Part shown: positions 1 through 6,439 of the stretch, piece by piece | How positions within the stretch are numbered: position 1 is the first letter of the stretch | Layout of the letters: each line of letters starts with the position of its first letter | From: an uncultured Sutterella sp. | GTDB lineage: Bacteria; Pseudomonadota; Gammaproteobacteria; Burkholderiales; Burkholderiaceae_F | Reading direction: 5' to 3' | DNA: 19,204 nucleotides | Assembly (NCBI GenBank): GCA_900552915.1 | Contig: USBS01000020.1 | Coordinates: 1-19,204 of the forward strand | Position numbers and translations under genes: made by a program | The notes under the pieces: model-generated | The model's input: only the letters and a program-made list of their open reading frames with translations | The model's database searches: none | What the model was told of the DNA's origin: nothing

Positions 1-332
1 TCCTCATCGAAGTCAACATCAGCGGCGAAGAAAGCAAAAGCGGCGTCAAACCCGAGGAACTCCCTGAGCTTGCACGCGAAATCGCCAAGCTGCCGCGCCT
101 GAAGCTGCGCGGGCTCATGGCCATTCCCGAACCCGAATCCGATGATGAAAAAAAGCGTCGGCCGCTGCGCGCAATGAAGGCGCTTTTCGACCGATATAAA
201 GAGGAATTCGGTTGGGATACGCTTTCCATGGGTATGAGTGCCGACATGGTCGAAGCTGTGGAAGAGGGCGCCACCATGGTGCGCGTCGGAAGCGCCATTT
301 TCGGCGCACGACACTACCCGAACAAAGCGTAA
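1..332 (+). CDS. YggS/PROSC-family PLP-binding protein, 3' part only
   Basis: This is the C-terminal half of a YggS-like (PLPBP/PROSC) protein; the start lies before the window. About 109 codons are visible in the frame that begins at base 3. Family hallmarks seen are LRGLMAIPEP, then SMGMSADMVEAVEEGATMVR and VGSAIFGARHY, which match the phosphate-binding and C-terminal part of the alanine-racemase-like barrel. The lysine that binds PLP lies in the missing N-terminal half. Known members are cytoplasmic, have no established catalysis, and keep free pyridoxal phosphate and amino acid pools in balance. The next gene starts only 9 bases after the stop, so the two are probably co-transcribed. Family assignment is secure; the exact role rests on homologues. 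Confidence 0.9.
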   Translation, partial: LIEVNISGEESKSGVKPEELPELAREIAKLPRLKLRGLMAIPEPESDDEKKRRPLRAMKALFDRYKEEFGWDTLSMGMSADMVEAVEEGATMVRVGSAIFGARHYPNKA

Positions 333-341
333 GGCGAAAAC

Positions 342-1280
342 ATGTTTTCCAAACGGAACCTGTCGGCCGGTCAGGCGACAGCGATCGGCCTTTTTGCGCC
401 GATTTGCTGGGGAATGTCCGTAAGTCTCGTGCGCGGCATTGCCGAAGGCTTCGGAATGGCGCAGGGGCAGTTTTTGCTTTATTGCGTCGCGACGGTCAGT
501 GTCTTTTTGGCGGTAGGCTTGCCTGACTTTCACCGCATCAACAAACGTTATCTCTGGATCGGCATTCCGACGGCCAACTTGAGTTCACTTTCCTTTTGCC
601 TGGCGATCTTCACTTCTTCGGGCGGCGTGCAAACGATGGAAGTAGGAATGGTGAACTACCTGTGGCCGTCGCTCACGATTCTGTTTGCCGTCGTTTTCAA
701 CGGCATTCGTACGCGTTGGTGGCTCTACCCGGGCCTTATCGTGGCTTTTGCCGGCATCGTGATGATTCTGAGCGGCGACAGCGGTTTTTCGCTTGTCGAA
801 TTCGCTGCTCGGTTTGCGGAAAATCCCGTCTCTTACCTTTTTGCGCTCACTGCGGCTGTTACTTGGGCCGGATACTCGAGCATGACGCGCGCTTGGGGCG
901 GCAACACGAATCCGTCGACGATTATTTTCGCCATCGATGCGCTCGTATTCGGTTTGCTGTGGTTTTTCGGAATCGGTTCGGTACCGACCGCCTCAAGTGC
1001 GCACGGTTTGGTGAGCGTGATCTTCGGCGGGCTGGCTGTAGGCATGGCCTATGCCGTGTGGACGCTCGGCATAAGCAAAGGCAACATCACGGTGCTTGCG
1101 GCGGCTTCGTACTTCACGCCGGTACTCTCGTGCCTTTTTGCCACCTTCTGGATCGGCGCTGAGCTTGATTCCGGATTTTGGTCCGGTGTTGCGTTGGTGG
1201 TGGCCGGATCGCTTTTGTGCTGGGACGCCACCGGTCGCGGGATGAAGGCTAAGAGAGCCAAGGAAACAGCAAATCCGTAA
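342..1280 (+). CDS. yddG: YddG-like aromatic amino acid / drug-metabolite exporter (DMT/EamA)
   Basis: This 312-residue inner-membrane protein has about ten hydrophobic segments, the usual size and shape of a DMT-superfamily carrier. Residues 99-118 (MEVGMVNYLWPSLTILFAVV) match from memory the best conserved block of Escherichia coli YddG. A C-terminal GNITVLAAASYFTPVLSC and a GSLLCW block also correspond. YddG exports aromatic amino acids and their analogues, and paraquat, by facilitated transport. The ATG sits 9 bases after the preceding stop, with GGCGAAAAC in between and only a weak ribosome binding site, which suggests an operon with the YggS-like gene. Family assignment is strong. Substrate is inferred from YddG and could differ. 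Confidence 0.85.
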   Translation: MFSKRNLSAGQATAIGLFAPICWGMSVSLVRGIAEGFGMAQGQFLLYCVATVSVFLAVGLPDFHRINKRYLWIGIPTANLSSLSFCLAIFTSSGGVQTMEVGMVNYLWPSLTILFAVVFNGIRTRWWLYPGLIVAFAGIVMILSGDSGFSLVEFAARFAENPVSYLFALTAAVTWAGYSSMTRAWGGNTNPSTIIFAIDALVFGLLWFFGIGSVPTASSAHGLVSVIFGGLAVGMAYAVWTLGISKGNITVLAAASYFTPVLSCLFATFWIGAELDSGFWSGVALVVAGSLLCWDATGRGMKAKRAKETANP

Positions 1281-1304
1281 AAATCCGACCTCCAAGATGA
1301 ATCA

Positions 1305-1335
1305 AAGCCTCCCGCAGACTGGCCGCGAGAGGCTT
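1305..1335. terminator. Hairpin between convergent yddG and ilvD, probable terminator
   Basis: The arms 1305-1315 (AAGCCTCCCGC) and 1325-1335 (GCGAGAGGCTT) pair over 11 positions with one mismatch or wobble, around a 9-base loop. The hairpin lies between the 3' ends of two convergent genes. Neither side has a long T run; the minus side is followed by a weakly T-rich TGATTCATCT. It could end transcription from either or both genes, but it is not a textbook terminator. Confidence 0.45.
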
Positions 1336-1361
1336 ACTCCAAGGAGCGTTGCGTTAGCCGA

Positions 1362-3020
1362 TTAGCTCAGAACGGCGCCCTTCATGCCGGAACTCACCTG
1401 CTTGGCGTAGCGGGCAAGGTAGCCCGTGGTCACGCGAGGCTGACGGGGCTTCCATTCGGCGCGGCGGCGAGCCATTTCCTCGTCGGAAACGTCGACCGAG
1501 ATCGTGTTGTTCGGGATGTCGATCGTGATGATGTCGCCTTCGTGCACGAGAGCGATCGGACCGCCCACGGCGGCTTCCGGAGACACGTGGCCGATGGCGG
1601 CGCCGCGAGTGGCGCCCGAGAAGCGGCCGTCGGTGATCAAAGCCACGCAGTGGCCCAGCCCCGAGCCCATGATGGCCGAGGTGGGATTGAGCATTTCGCG
1701 CATGCCGGGGCCGCCCTTGGGGCCTTCGTAGCGGATGACGACGACTTCGCCGGCGTTGATCTGACCGCCGTAGATAGCGTTTAGAGCATCTTCTTCGCAG
1801 TCGAAGACGCGTGCCTTGCCGCTGTGCGTCATCATTTCGGGAGCAACCGCAGCGCGCTTGACAACCGACCCTTCGGGCGCGAGGTTGCCCTTCAAAACAG
1901 CGATGCCGCCTTCAGGGGCGATCGGGTTTTCGACTGTGTGAATGATTTCCGGGTCGAGAATCTTGGCGCCGACGATGTTTTCGCCCACGGTCTTGCCGGT
2001 GACGGTCTTGCAGTCGAGATGGATGACGCCGAGCTTGGCGACTTCGTTCATGACGGCGCGGATGCCGCCCGCTTCGTCGAGCTCTTCGATGTAGTGGTTG
2101 CCTGCGGGAGCAAGATGGCAGAGGTTGGGCGTCTTCTTGCTGATTTCGTTGGCAACCGACAGGTCGAGATCAATGCCGCATTCGTGCGCAATGGCGGGCA
2201 GATGCAGCATGGAATTCGTTGAGCAGCCCAAAGCCATGTCGACGGCAAGTGCATTGAGGAACGCTTCGCGCGTCATGATGTCGCGCGGCAGAACGTTGTT
2301 CTTGACGAGTTCCATCACCTTCATGCCGGTTTCCTTTGCCAGACGCAGGCGGGCCGAATACACGGCCGGAATCGTGCCGTTGCCCGGCAGCGCCATGCCG
2401 AGAACTTCGGAAAGGCAATTCATGGAGTTGGCCGTAAACATGCCCGAGCAGGAGCCGCACGAAGGACAGGCCTTGTTTTCCAGATCTTCGAATTGAATCG
2501 GCGTGATTTTGCCGGTGCGGAACTGGCTGACCGCTTCGCTGATGTTGGAGTAGGAAACCTTGCGGCCTTCGAAGTGGCCCGCGAGCATGGCGCCGCCCGA
2601 AACCACGATGGACGGGATGTTCAAACGCGCCGCAGCCATCAAAAGCCCGGGGACGTTCTTGTCGCAGGCGGCGACGAGCACTAGGCCGTCGAAGGGATGC
2701 GCAATCGACATAGCTTCCGTGCTGTCGCAGATGAGTTCTCGCGAGACGAGCGAATACTTCATGCCGACGTGGCCCATGGCCAGACCGTCGCAAACGGCAA
2801 TGGCCGGAAAGACGATCGGAACGCCGCCCGCGAGTGCAACGCCCTGTTTGACGGCTTCGACGATCTTGTCGAGATTCATGTGGCCCGGCACGATGTCGTT
2901 TTTGGAACTGACGATGCCGATCAGGGGCTTGCCGATTTCAGCGTCGCAAAGGCCGAGCGCCTTCAAAAGGCTGCGTTGAGGGGCGGCATTGATGCCTTTG
3001 GTAAGCGGATCACTTCTCAT
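1362..3020 (-). CDS. ilvD: Dihydroxy-acid dehydratase IlvD
   Basis: IlvD dehydrates 2,3-dihydroxy-isovalerate and 2,3-dihydroxy-3-methylvalerate to the keto acids that lead to valine, isoleucine, leucine and pantothenate. It is a cytoplasmic iron-sulfur enzyme. The 552 residues are the full family length. Cluster cysteines are visible at C119 (AACDKNVPG) and in ACPSCGSCSGM (residues 184-194). Residues 46-47 are Gly-His (VPGHM), where [2Fe-2S] dehydratases such as plant enzymes carry a cysteine. This suggests an oxygen-sensitive [4Fe-4S] enzyme, which is an inference. The start is supported by AAGGAAAG just upstream. It is transcribed alone, divergent from ccmA and convergent with yddG. No ilvA, ilvC or ilvE lies nearby. 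Confidence 0.97.
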   Translation of the reverse strand: MRSDPLTKGINAAPQRSLLKALGLCDAEIGKPLIGIVSSKNDIVPGHMNLDKIVEAVKQGVALAGGVPIVFPAIAVCDGLAMGHVGMKYSLVSRELICDSTEAMSIAHPFDGLVLVAACDKNVPGLLMAAARLNIPSIVVSGGAMLAGHFEGRKVSYSNISEAVSQFRTGKITPIQFEDLENKACPSCGSCSGMFTANSMNCLSEVLGMALPGNGTIPAVYSARLRLAKETGMKVMELVKNNVLPRDIMTREAFLNALAVDMALGCSTNSMLHLPAIAHECGIDLDLSVANEISKKTPNLCHLAPAGNHYIEELDEAGGIRAVMNEVAKLGVIHLDCKTVTGKTVGENIVGAKILDPEIIHTVENPIAPEGGIAVLKGNLAPEGSVVKRAAVAPEMMTHSGKARVFDCEEDALNAIYGGQINAGEVVVIRYEGPKGGPGMREMLNPTSAIMGSGLGHCVALITDGRFSGATRGAAIGHVSPEAAVGGPIALVHEGDIITIDIPNNTISVDVSDEEMARRRAEWKPRQPRVTTGYLARYAKQVSSGMKGAVLS

Positions 3021-3462
3021 GGCTTTCCTTTCTTATTATGACCGGACGCTTTCCCGCAAAAATCAGGGAAGGGGGTTCAACGACCGGTTCAACCGTTAAC
3101 CCTGCAGCCTGCTGGCGAAATTTTGCCTTTCAGGCCGCGATTCCTTGATTCTAGGTCCAACGGGCTTTTCTTCGAAATAAGCAAGATTGCCTAGAAATCG
3201 GCTCATCTCGAGACAAAAAGCTTCCGCACTATGGGAGCAATAGGAGGAAAGCTTTCATGCTGGTTTCGCGGCGGCGATTCCTAAGACTGCGTTAATCGGC
3301 TGAAATTAAACTCGCGACTGACTCAAAAATGTGCTCTAGCAGGCTGTTGTTCTGCCGAGCGGTTCGCCCTAAAAAGCTCCGCTTTGCTCGCCCGGCGTCC
3401 GATCAACGCTTCGGGTCAAACGTCTGACCGAGAGCCTCAATCCAATTGGACAAATCAAACCC
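3021..3462. other. 442-base spacer between divergent ilvD and ccmA
   Basis: No full-size gene is present. On the ilvD side there are two GGTTCAAC copies (3074-3081 and 3086-3093). CATAAT, read on the minus strand near 3035-3040, could be a -10 element, but no good -35 accompanies it. Mid-spacer there is a perfect AGGAGG followed by a 12-codon reading frame (3257-3295). On the ccmA side there are a GGTCA/TGACC inverted repeat (3414-3418 and 3425-3429) and the perfect palindrome TCCAATTGGA at 3441-3450. Both promoters should lie here, but I cannot place either with confidence. Confidence 0.6.
3257..3295 (+). CDS. Possible 12-residue leader peptide or gene remnant
   Basis: An ATG at 3257 opens 12 codons (MLVSRRRFLRLR) before TAA. 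It has a perfect AGGAGG at 3242-3247, nine bases upstream, better than the site of any full gene around it. The arrangement suits a translated leader ahead of ccmA. The peptide also resembles the start of a twin-arginine signal (compare ISRRSFL of DmsA in this window), so it could be the remnant of a lost gene. The ribosome binding site partly pairs with an upstream segment (AAGCTTCC near 3219-3226 with GGAAAGCTT). No homologue is recognised, and coding status is uncertain. Confidence 0.25.
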   Translation: MLVSRRRFLRLR

Positions 3463-4155
3463 ATGACCGAAACAAACGAAGCGGTGTGCCTGAAGGCCGA
3501 TGCGCTTGAGCTCGAGCGAGGCGAAAGGCAGCTTTTTACAGGGCTCTCTTTTGAAGCCCCCGCAGGCACCCTTGTGCGTCTGGCCGGCGCCAACGGCACG
3601 GGCAAAACTTCGCTTCTGAGACTTCTCACCGGCCTCATGCAGCCCGACGCAGGCGACATCCTCTATAAGAATGAGTCGATTCACAGCCTCAAGGAGGACT
3701 ACTACAAGGATCTCGTCTATATCGGCCACATGAACGGCGTCAAGGACGACCTGTCCGCGATCGAAAACGTACGCATCGCCGCACGCATGGGAAACATCGT
3801 CGCTGGAAATCAAGAGCTCGAGACGGCGCTCGAAAAAGTGGGACTGGGCGACTTCATCGACCACACAACGGGTGAACTATCGCAGGGCCAGCGCCGCCGC
3901 GTGGCTTTGGCGCGCCTTTTTGTGAGCAAAAGCAAGCCCGTGTGGATTCTCGACGAACCCTTTACGGCCTTGGACGTCGCAAGCGTTGCAAATCTTGCCG
4001 ATACGGTTGCCGAGCACGTGCGTGCGGGCGGCATCGTGATCTATACGACGCATCAGGAAGTCGATGTGGGACTGGCTCCCGAGCAGATGAAGACCGTCGA
4101 CGTTTCGGCTTTTGCTCCGGGACGGTGTCGTACGCAGGAGGCAAGCCATGCTTAA
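3463..4155 (+). CDS. ccmA: Heme exporter ATP-binding protein CcmA
   Basis: CcmA is the cytoplasmic ATPase of the CcmABCD complex. ATP hydrolysis releases heme-loaded CcmE from CcmC/D in cytochrome c maturation System I. The 230-residue ABC domain has Walker A GANGTGKTS (42-50), signature LSQGQ (139-143), Walker B VWILDEP (160-166) and switch histidine H197 (YTTHQ). It is followed directly by ccmB, which confirms it as CcmA rather than another ABC ATPase. The ATG has no strong ribosome binding site; the palindrome TCCAATTGGA ends 12 bases before it. It is the first gene of the ccm operon. Its last codons overlap the ccmB start. Confidence 0.96.
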   Translation: MTETNEAVCLKADALELERGERQLFTGLSFEAPAGTLVRLAGANGTGKTSLLRLLTGLMQPDAGDILYKNESIHSLKEDYYKDLVYIGHMNGVKDDLSAIENVRIAARMGNIVAGNQELETALEKVGLGDFIDHTTGELSQGQRRRVALARLFVSKSKPVWILDEPFTALDVASVANLADTVAEHVRAGGIVIYTTHQEVDVGLAPEQMKTVDVSAFAPGRCRTQEASHA

Positions 4156-4816
4156 CCTTTTTCTTGCCGTCGTTCGCCGCGACCTGATGCTTGCGCTGCG
4201 CCAGAAAAGCGACATCATTCAGACGCTCTTTTTCTTTGCCGTGGTGATTACGCTCGTGCCGTTGGGCGTGGGCGCCGAACAGAATCTGCTGCGCACGATG
4301 GCTCCGGGCGTCGTCTGGGTGGCGGCGCTTCTGGCGGCTCTTCTTTCGCTGCCGCGTCTTTTTGCGCTTGACTATGCCGACGGCACGCTCGAGCAGATGG
4401 TGATTTCGGCCGAGCCGCTTTCGGTCATCGTGCTTGCCAAGGTCTTTGCACATTGGCTCACCACGGGCATTCCCATTACGGTCTTTACCGCTTTGTTCGG
4501 CGTGATGTTCGATCTGCCGCTCGATCAATGCTTGGTGCTGATGGCTTCGCTTTTGCTCGGCACGCCTGTTCTGAGCTTGGTCGGCGCAATCGGCGCGGCG
4601 CTCACGCTGGGCCTGCGCGCAGGCAGCGTGCTTACGAGCCTTTTGGTGCTGCCGCTTTACATTCCGGTTTTGATTTTCGGCGCCGGTGCGACCGTGCAGG
4701 TTGCGATCAGCGTCTCGCCCGTTGCCTATCTGATGGTGACGGGAGCTTTGTCGCTTTTGGCGCTTGCGGCTGCTCCGTTTGCGATTGCAGCCAGCCTGCG
4801 CATTTCAATTCAATAA
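4148..4816 (+). CDS. ccmB: Heme exporter membrane protein CcmB
   Basis: CcmB is the integral membrane partner of CcmA. The 222 residues form about six hydrophobic segments, and MLNLFLAVVRRDLMLALRQK is a typical CcmB amino end. I chose the ATG at 4148 over an in-frame ATG at 4112. The later one gives the family's usual N-terminus, follows GCAGGAGG at a good distance, and overlaps the ccmA stop by 8 bases, indicating translational coupling. The upstream extension would add 12 residues that do not resemble the family. Confidence 0.95.
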   Translation: MLNLFLAVVRRDLMLALRQKSDIIQTLFFFAVVITLVPLGVGAEQNLLRTMAPGVVWVAALLAALLSLPRLFALDYADGTLEQMVISAEPLSVIVLAKVFAHWLTTGIPITVFTALFGVMFDLPLDQCLVLMASLLLGTPVLSLVGAIGAALTLGLRAGSVLTSLLVLPLYIPVLIFGAGATVQVAISVSPVAYLMVTGALSLLALAAAPFAIAASLRISIQ

Positions 4817-4834
4817 CAGGTTACGGGAGAATAA

Positions 4835-5563
4835 ATGCGTTCGCTTTTTGATCCGCAGGGCTTCTATTTCTTCGCCGGCAAGGCTGTCAAGCCCCTTTTC
4901 GTGCTCGCGGCCGTTCTCGCGGCTGTGGCGCTTTATCTGGGCTTTTTCGTCTGCCCGATCGATGCCACGCAGGGCAACTCCTACCGCATCATCTTCATTC
5001 ACGTTTCTTCGGCCTGGATGAGCATGTTGATCTACGTGCTGATGGCCGTCTTCTCGGCGGGTGCGCTTGCCACCAACAACCGCATGTGCTCGATTTTTGC
5101 GGCCGCGATGGCGCCGACGGGGGCTCTCATGTGCTTCCTGGCGCTCTTTTCGGGCGCGGTCTGGGGCCGTCCCACATGGGGCGCCTACTGGGTGTGGGAT
5201 GCACGCCTGACAAGTGAGCTGATTCTGTTGTTCCTGTATCTCGGCTTTTTGGCGCTGCAAAGCTCGATTGCCGACATCAAGCGCGCCGACAAGGCCTGCG
5301 CTTTGATTGCGCTTGTGGGCGTGGTGAACGTGCCGATCATCTATTTCTCCGTGCGTTGGTGGAACACGCTGCATCAGGGCGCTTCGATCACATCTCGCGG
5401 CAGTTCGATTGCCACGATCATGCTCGTGACGCTGCTTTTGATGGTCGCTGCTTTCTGGATCTACAGCCTTGCGGCCACGTTTGCCCGCACCCGCACGATC
5501 ATTCTCGAGCGCGAACGGCGCGAAGCCTGGGCTCAGGAAGCCGCGCTCAAGGGTGACATTTAA
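4835..5563 (+). CDS. ccmC: Heme handling protein CcmC
   Basis: CcmC presents heme at the outer face of the inner membrane and loads it onto CcmE. The 242 residues contain the tryptophan-rich WWD motif TWGAYWVWDARLTSELIL (residues 114-131). They also contain the two conserved external heme-ligand histidines, H56 (FIHVSSAWMS) and H180 (WWNTLHQGAS). About six transmembrane segments are visible, as expected. ACGGGAG lies just before the ATG, 18 bases after ccmB. All diagnostic residues are present, so it should be functional. Confidence 0.97.
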   Translation: MRSLFDPQGFYFFAGKAVKPLFVLAAVLAAVALYLGFFVCPIDATQGNSYRIIFIHVSSAWMSMLIYVLMAVFSAGALATNNRMCSIFAAAMAPTGALMCFLALFSGAVWGRPTWGAYWVWDARLTSELILLFLYLGFLALQSSIADIKRADKACALIALVGVVNVPIIYFSVRWWNTLHQGASITSRGSSIATIMLVTLLLMVAAFWIYSLAATFARTRTIILERERREAWAQEAALKGDI

Positions 5564-5595
5564 GATTTGCCGTTTCAAAAAGTAAGGAACAAAAA

Positions 5596-5781
5596 ATGGA
5601 CTGGACTTCGTTGACTCACTTCCTTCACATGGACGGCCACGGCGCTTATGTCTGGGCTGCCTACGGCATGATGGTCGTGCTGCTTTTGATCGAACTTTTC
5701 GGTCTGCGCAACCGCCGCGCCAAAGCCGCGCAGCGTTTGACGCGCGAAGCTCGCGCCTTGCGCAGCACCCGCGAAATCTGA
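5596..5781 (+). CDS. ccmD: Heme exporter small subunit CcmD
   Basis: CcmD is a small membrane protein that stabilises CcmABC and helps release holo-CcmE. The 61 residues have one transmembrane helix (about 16-36, GAYVWAAYGMMVVLLLIELF) preceded by a short HFLHMDGHG stretch and followed by a very basic tail (RNRRAKAAQRLTREARALR). Both features are typical of CcmD. TAAGGAAC precedes the ATG. The position between ccmC and ccmE confirms the call, because sequence alone is weak in such a short family. Confidence 0.9.
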   Translation: MDWTSLTHFLHMDGHGAYVWAAYGMMVVLLLIELFGLRNRRAKAAQRLTREARALRSTREI

Positions 5782-5857
5782 TTTTTTCAACCACTGACTT
5801 TTGATTCGGCGTCGGCCGATTGCAACGGCTGCAGACGCTTTTTTGGAGGGAACGGAT

Positions 5858-6334
5858 ATGGCTAATGCCGCAACAAAACGACTCGCCCTGATCGGTGGGG
5901 CCGTGGCCGTGGTCGGCGTCGGCGTCTACCTGATGCTCTCGGCGTTCAACGACAACCTGGTGTTCTTCTACTCTCCCATGCAGGTCGCCGCCAAGGAGGC
6001 GCCGCAGGGACGCACGTTCCGCATGGGCGGTATGGTCGAAGAAGGCTCCGTCAAGCGCCTTGAAGACGGCGTGACGGTCACTTTCGGCATCACCGACACC
6101 GCTGCCGTCATCAAAACCGAATACAAGGGTATCCTTCCCGACCTTTTCAAGGAAGGCAAGGGCGTCGTTGCTCAGGGCAAACTTGATGACCGCGGCGTTT
6201 TCGTCGCGAGCGAAGTGCTTGCCAAGCACGATGAAAACTACATGCCGCCCGAAGCTCAGGAAGCCGTCGACAAGGCGCATGCCGCCATGAAGACGTTCGA
6301 CGAGAAGGGCAGTCGCGACGCCGCCAAGAAGTAA
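5858..6334 (+). CDS. ccmE: Periplasmic heme chaperone CcmE
   Basis: CcmE binds heme covalently through a histidine and carries it from CcmC to CcmF. The 158 residues comprise an N-terminal membrane anchor (about 9-30) and a periplasmic beta-barrel domain. The heme-binding signature VLAKHDENYMPPE (120-132) has H124 and Y128 intact. I chose the ATG at 5858 because GGAGGG sits at 5845-5850 and the product then starts like other CcmE proteins (MANAATKRLALIGGAVAVVG). An in-frame ATG at 5801 would add 19 residues with no family match. Confidence 0.96.
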   Translation: MANAATKRLALIGGAVAVVGVGVYLMLSAFNDNLVFFYSPMQVAAKEAPQGRTFRMGGMVEEGSVKRLEDGVTVTFGITDTAAVIKTEYKGILPDLFKEGKGVVAQGKLDDRGVFVASEVLAKHDENYMPPEAQEAVDKAHAAMKTFDEKGSRDAAKK

Positions 6335-6358
6335 GAGCGGCTTGATACAACAAATCCG

Positions 6359-6417
6359 GAGCGCCGGAAGCTTCTTGCTCTTCGGCGCTCTTCAATCGAT
6401 TACCACTTCGATTTTTT
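6359..6417 (+). other. Two tandem hairpins with a T run between ccmE and ccmF
   Basis: Hairpin one pairs GAGCGCCG (6359-6366) with CGGCGCTC (6383-6390) perfectly; the inner bases can pair further with bulges. Hairpin two pairs AATCGA (6394-6399) with TCGATT (6408-6413) and runs into T6 (6412-6417). The pair fills most of the 105-base gap, the widest inside the operon. It may be a leaky terminator or attenuator, or a processing or stability element that sets the CcmF level. The second stem is short and AT-rich, so full termination is unlikely. Confidence 0.4.
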
Positions 6418-6439
6418 ATAACCTTAGGGAGACGTTCCC

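Noticed and set aside
4805..6280. Minus-strand open frame (491 codons) opposite ccmC, ccmD and ccmE
   Set aside because: It covers three verified genes and their spacers; low-complexity charged translation typical of an antisense shadow.
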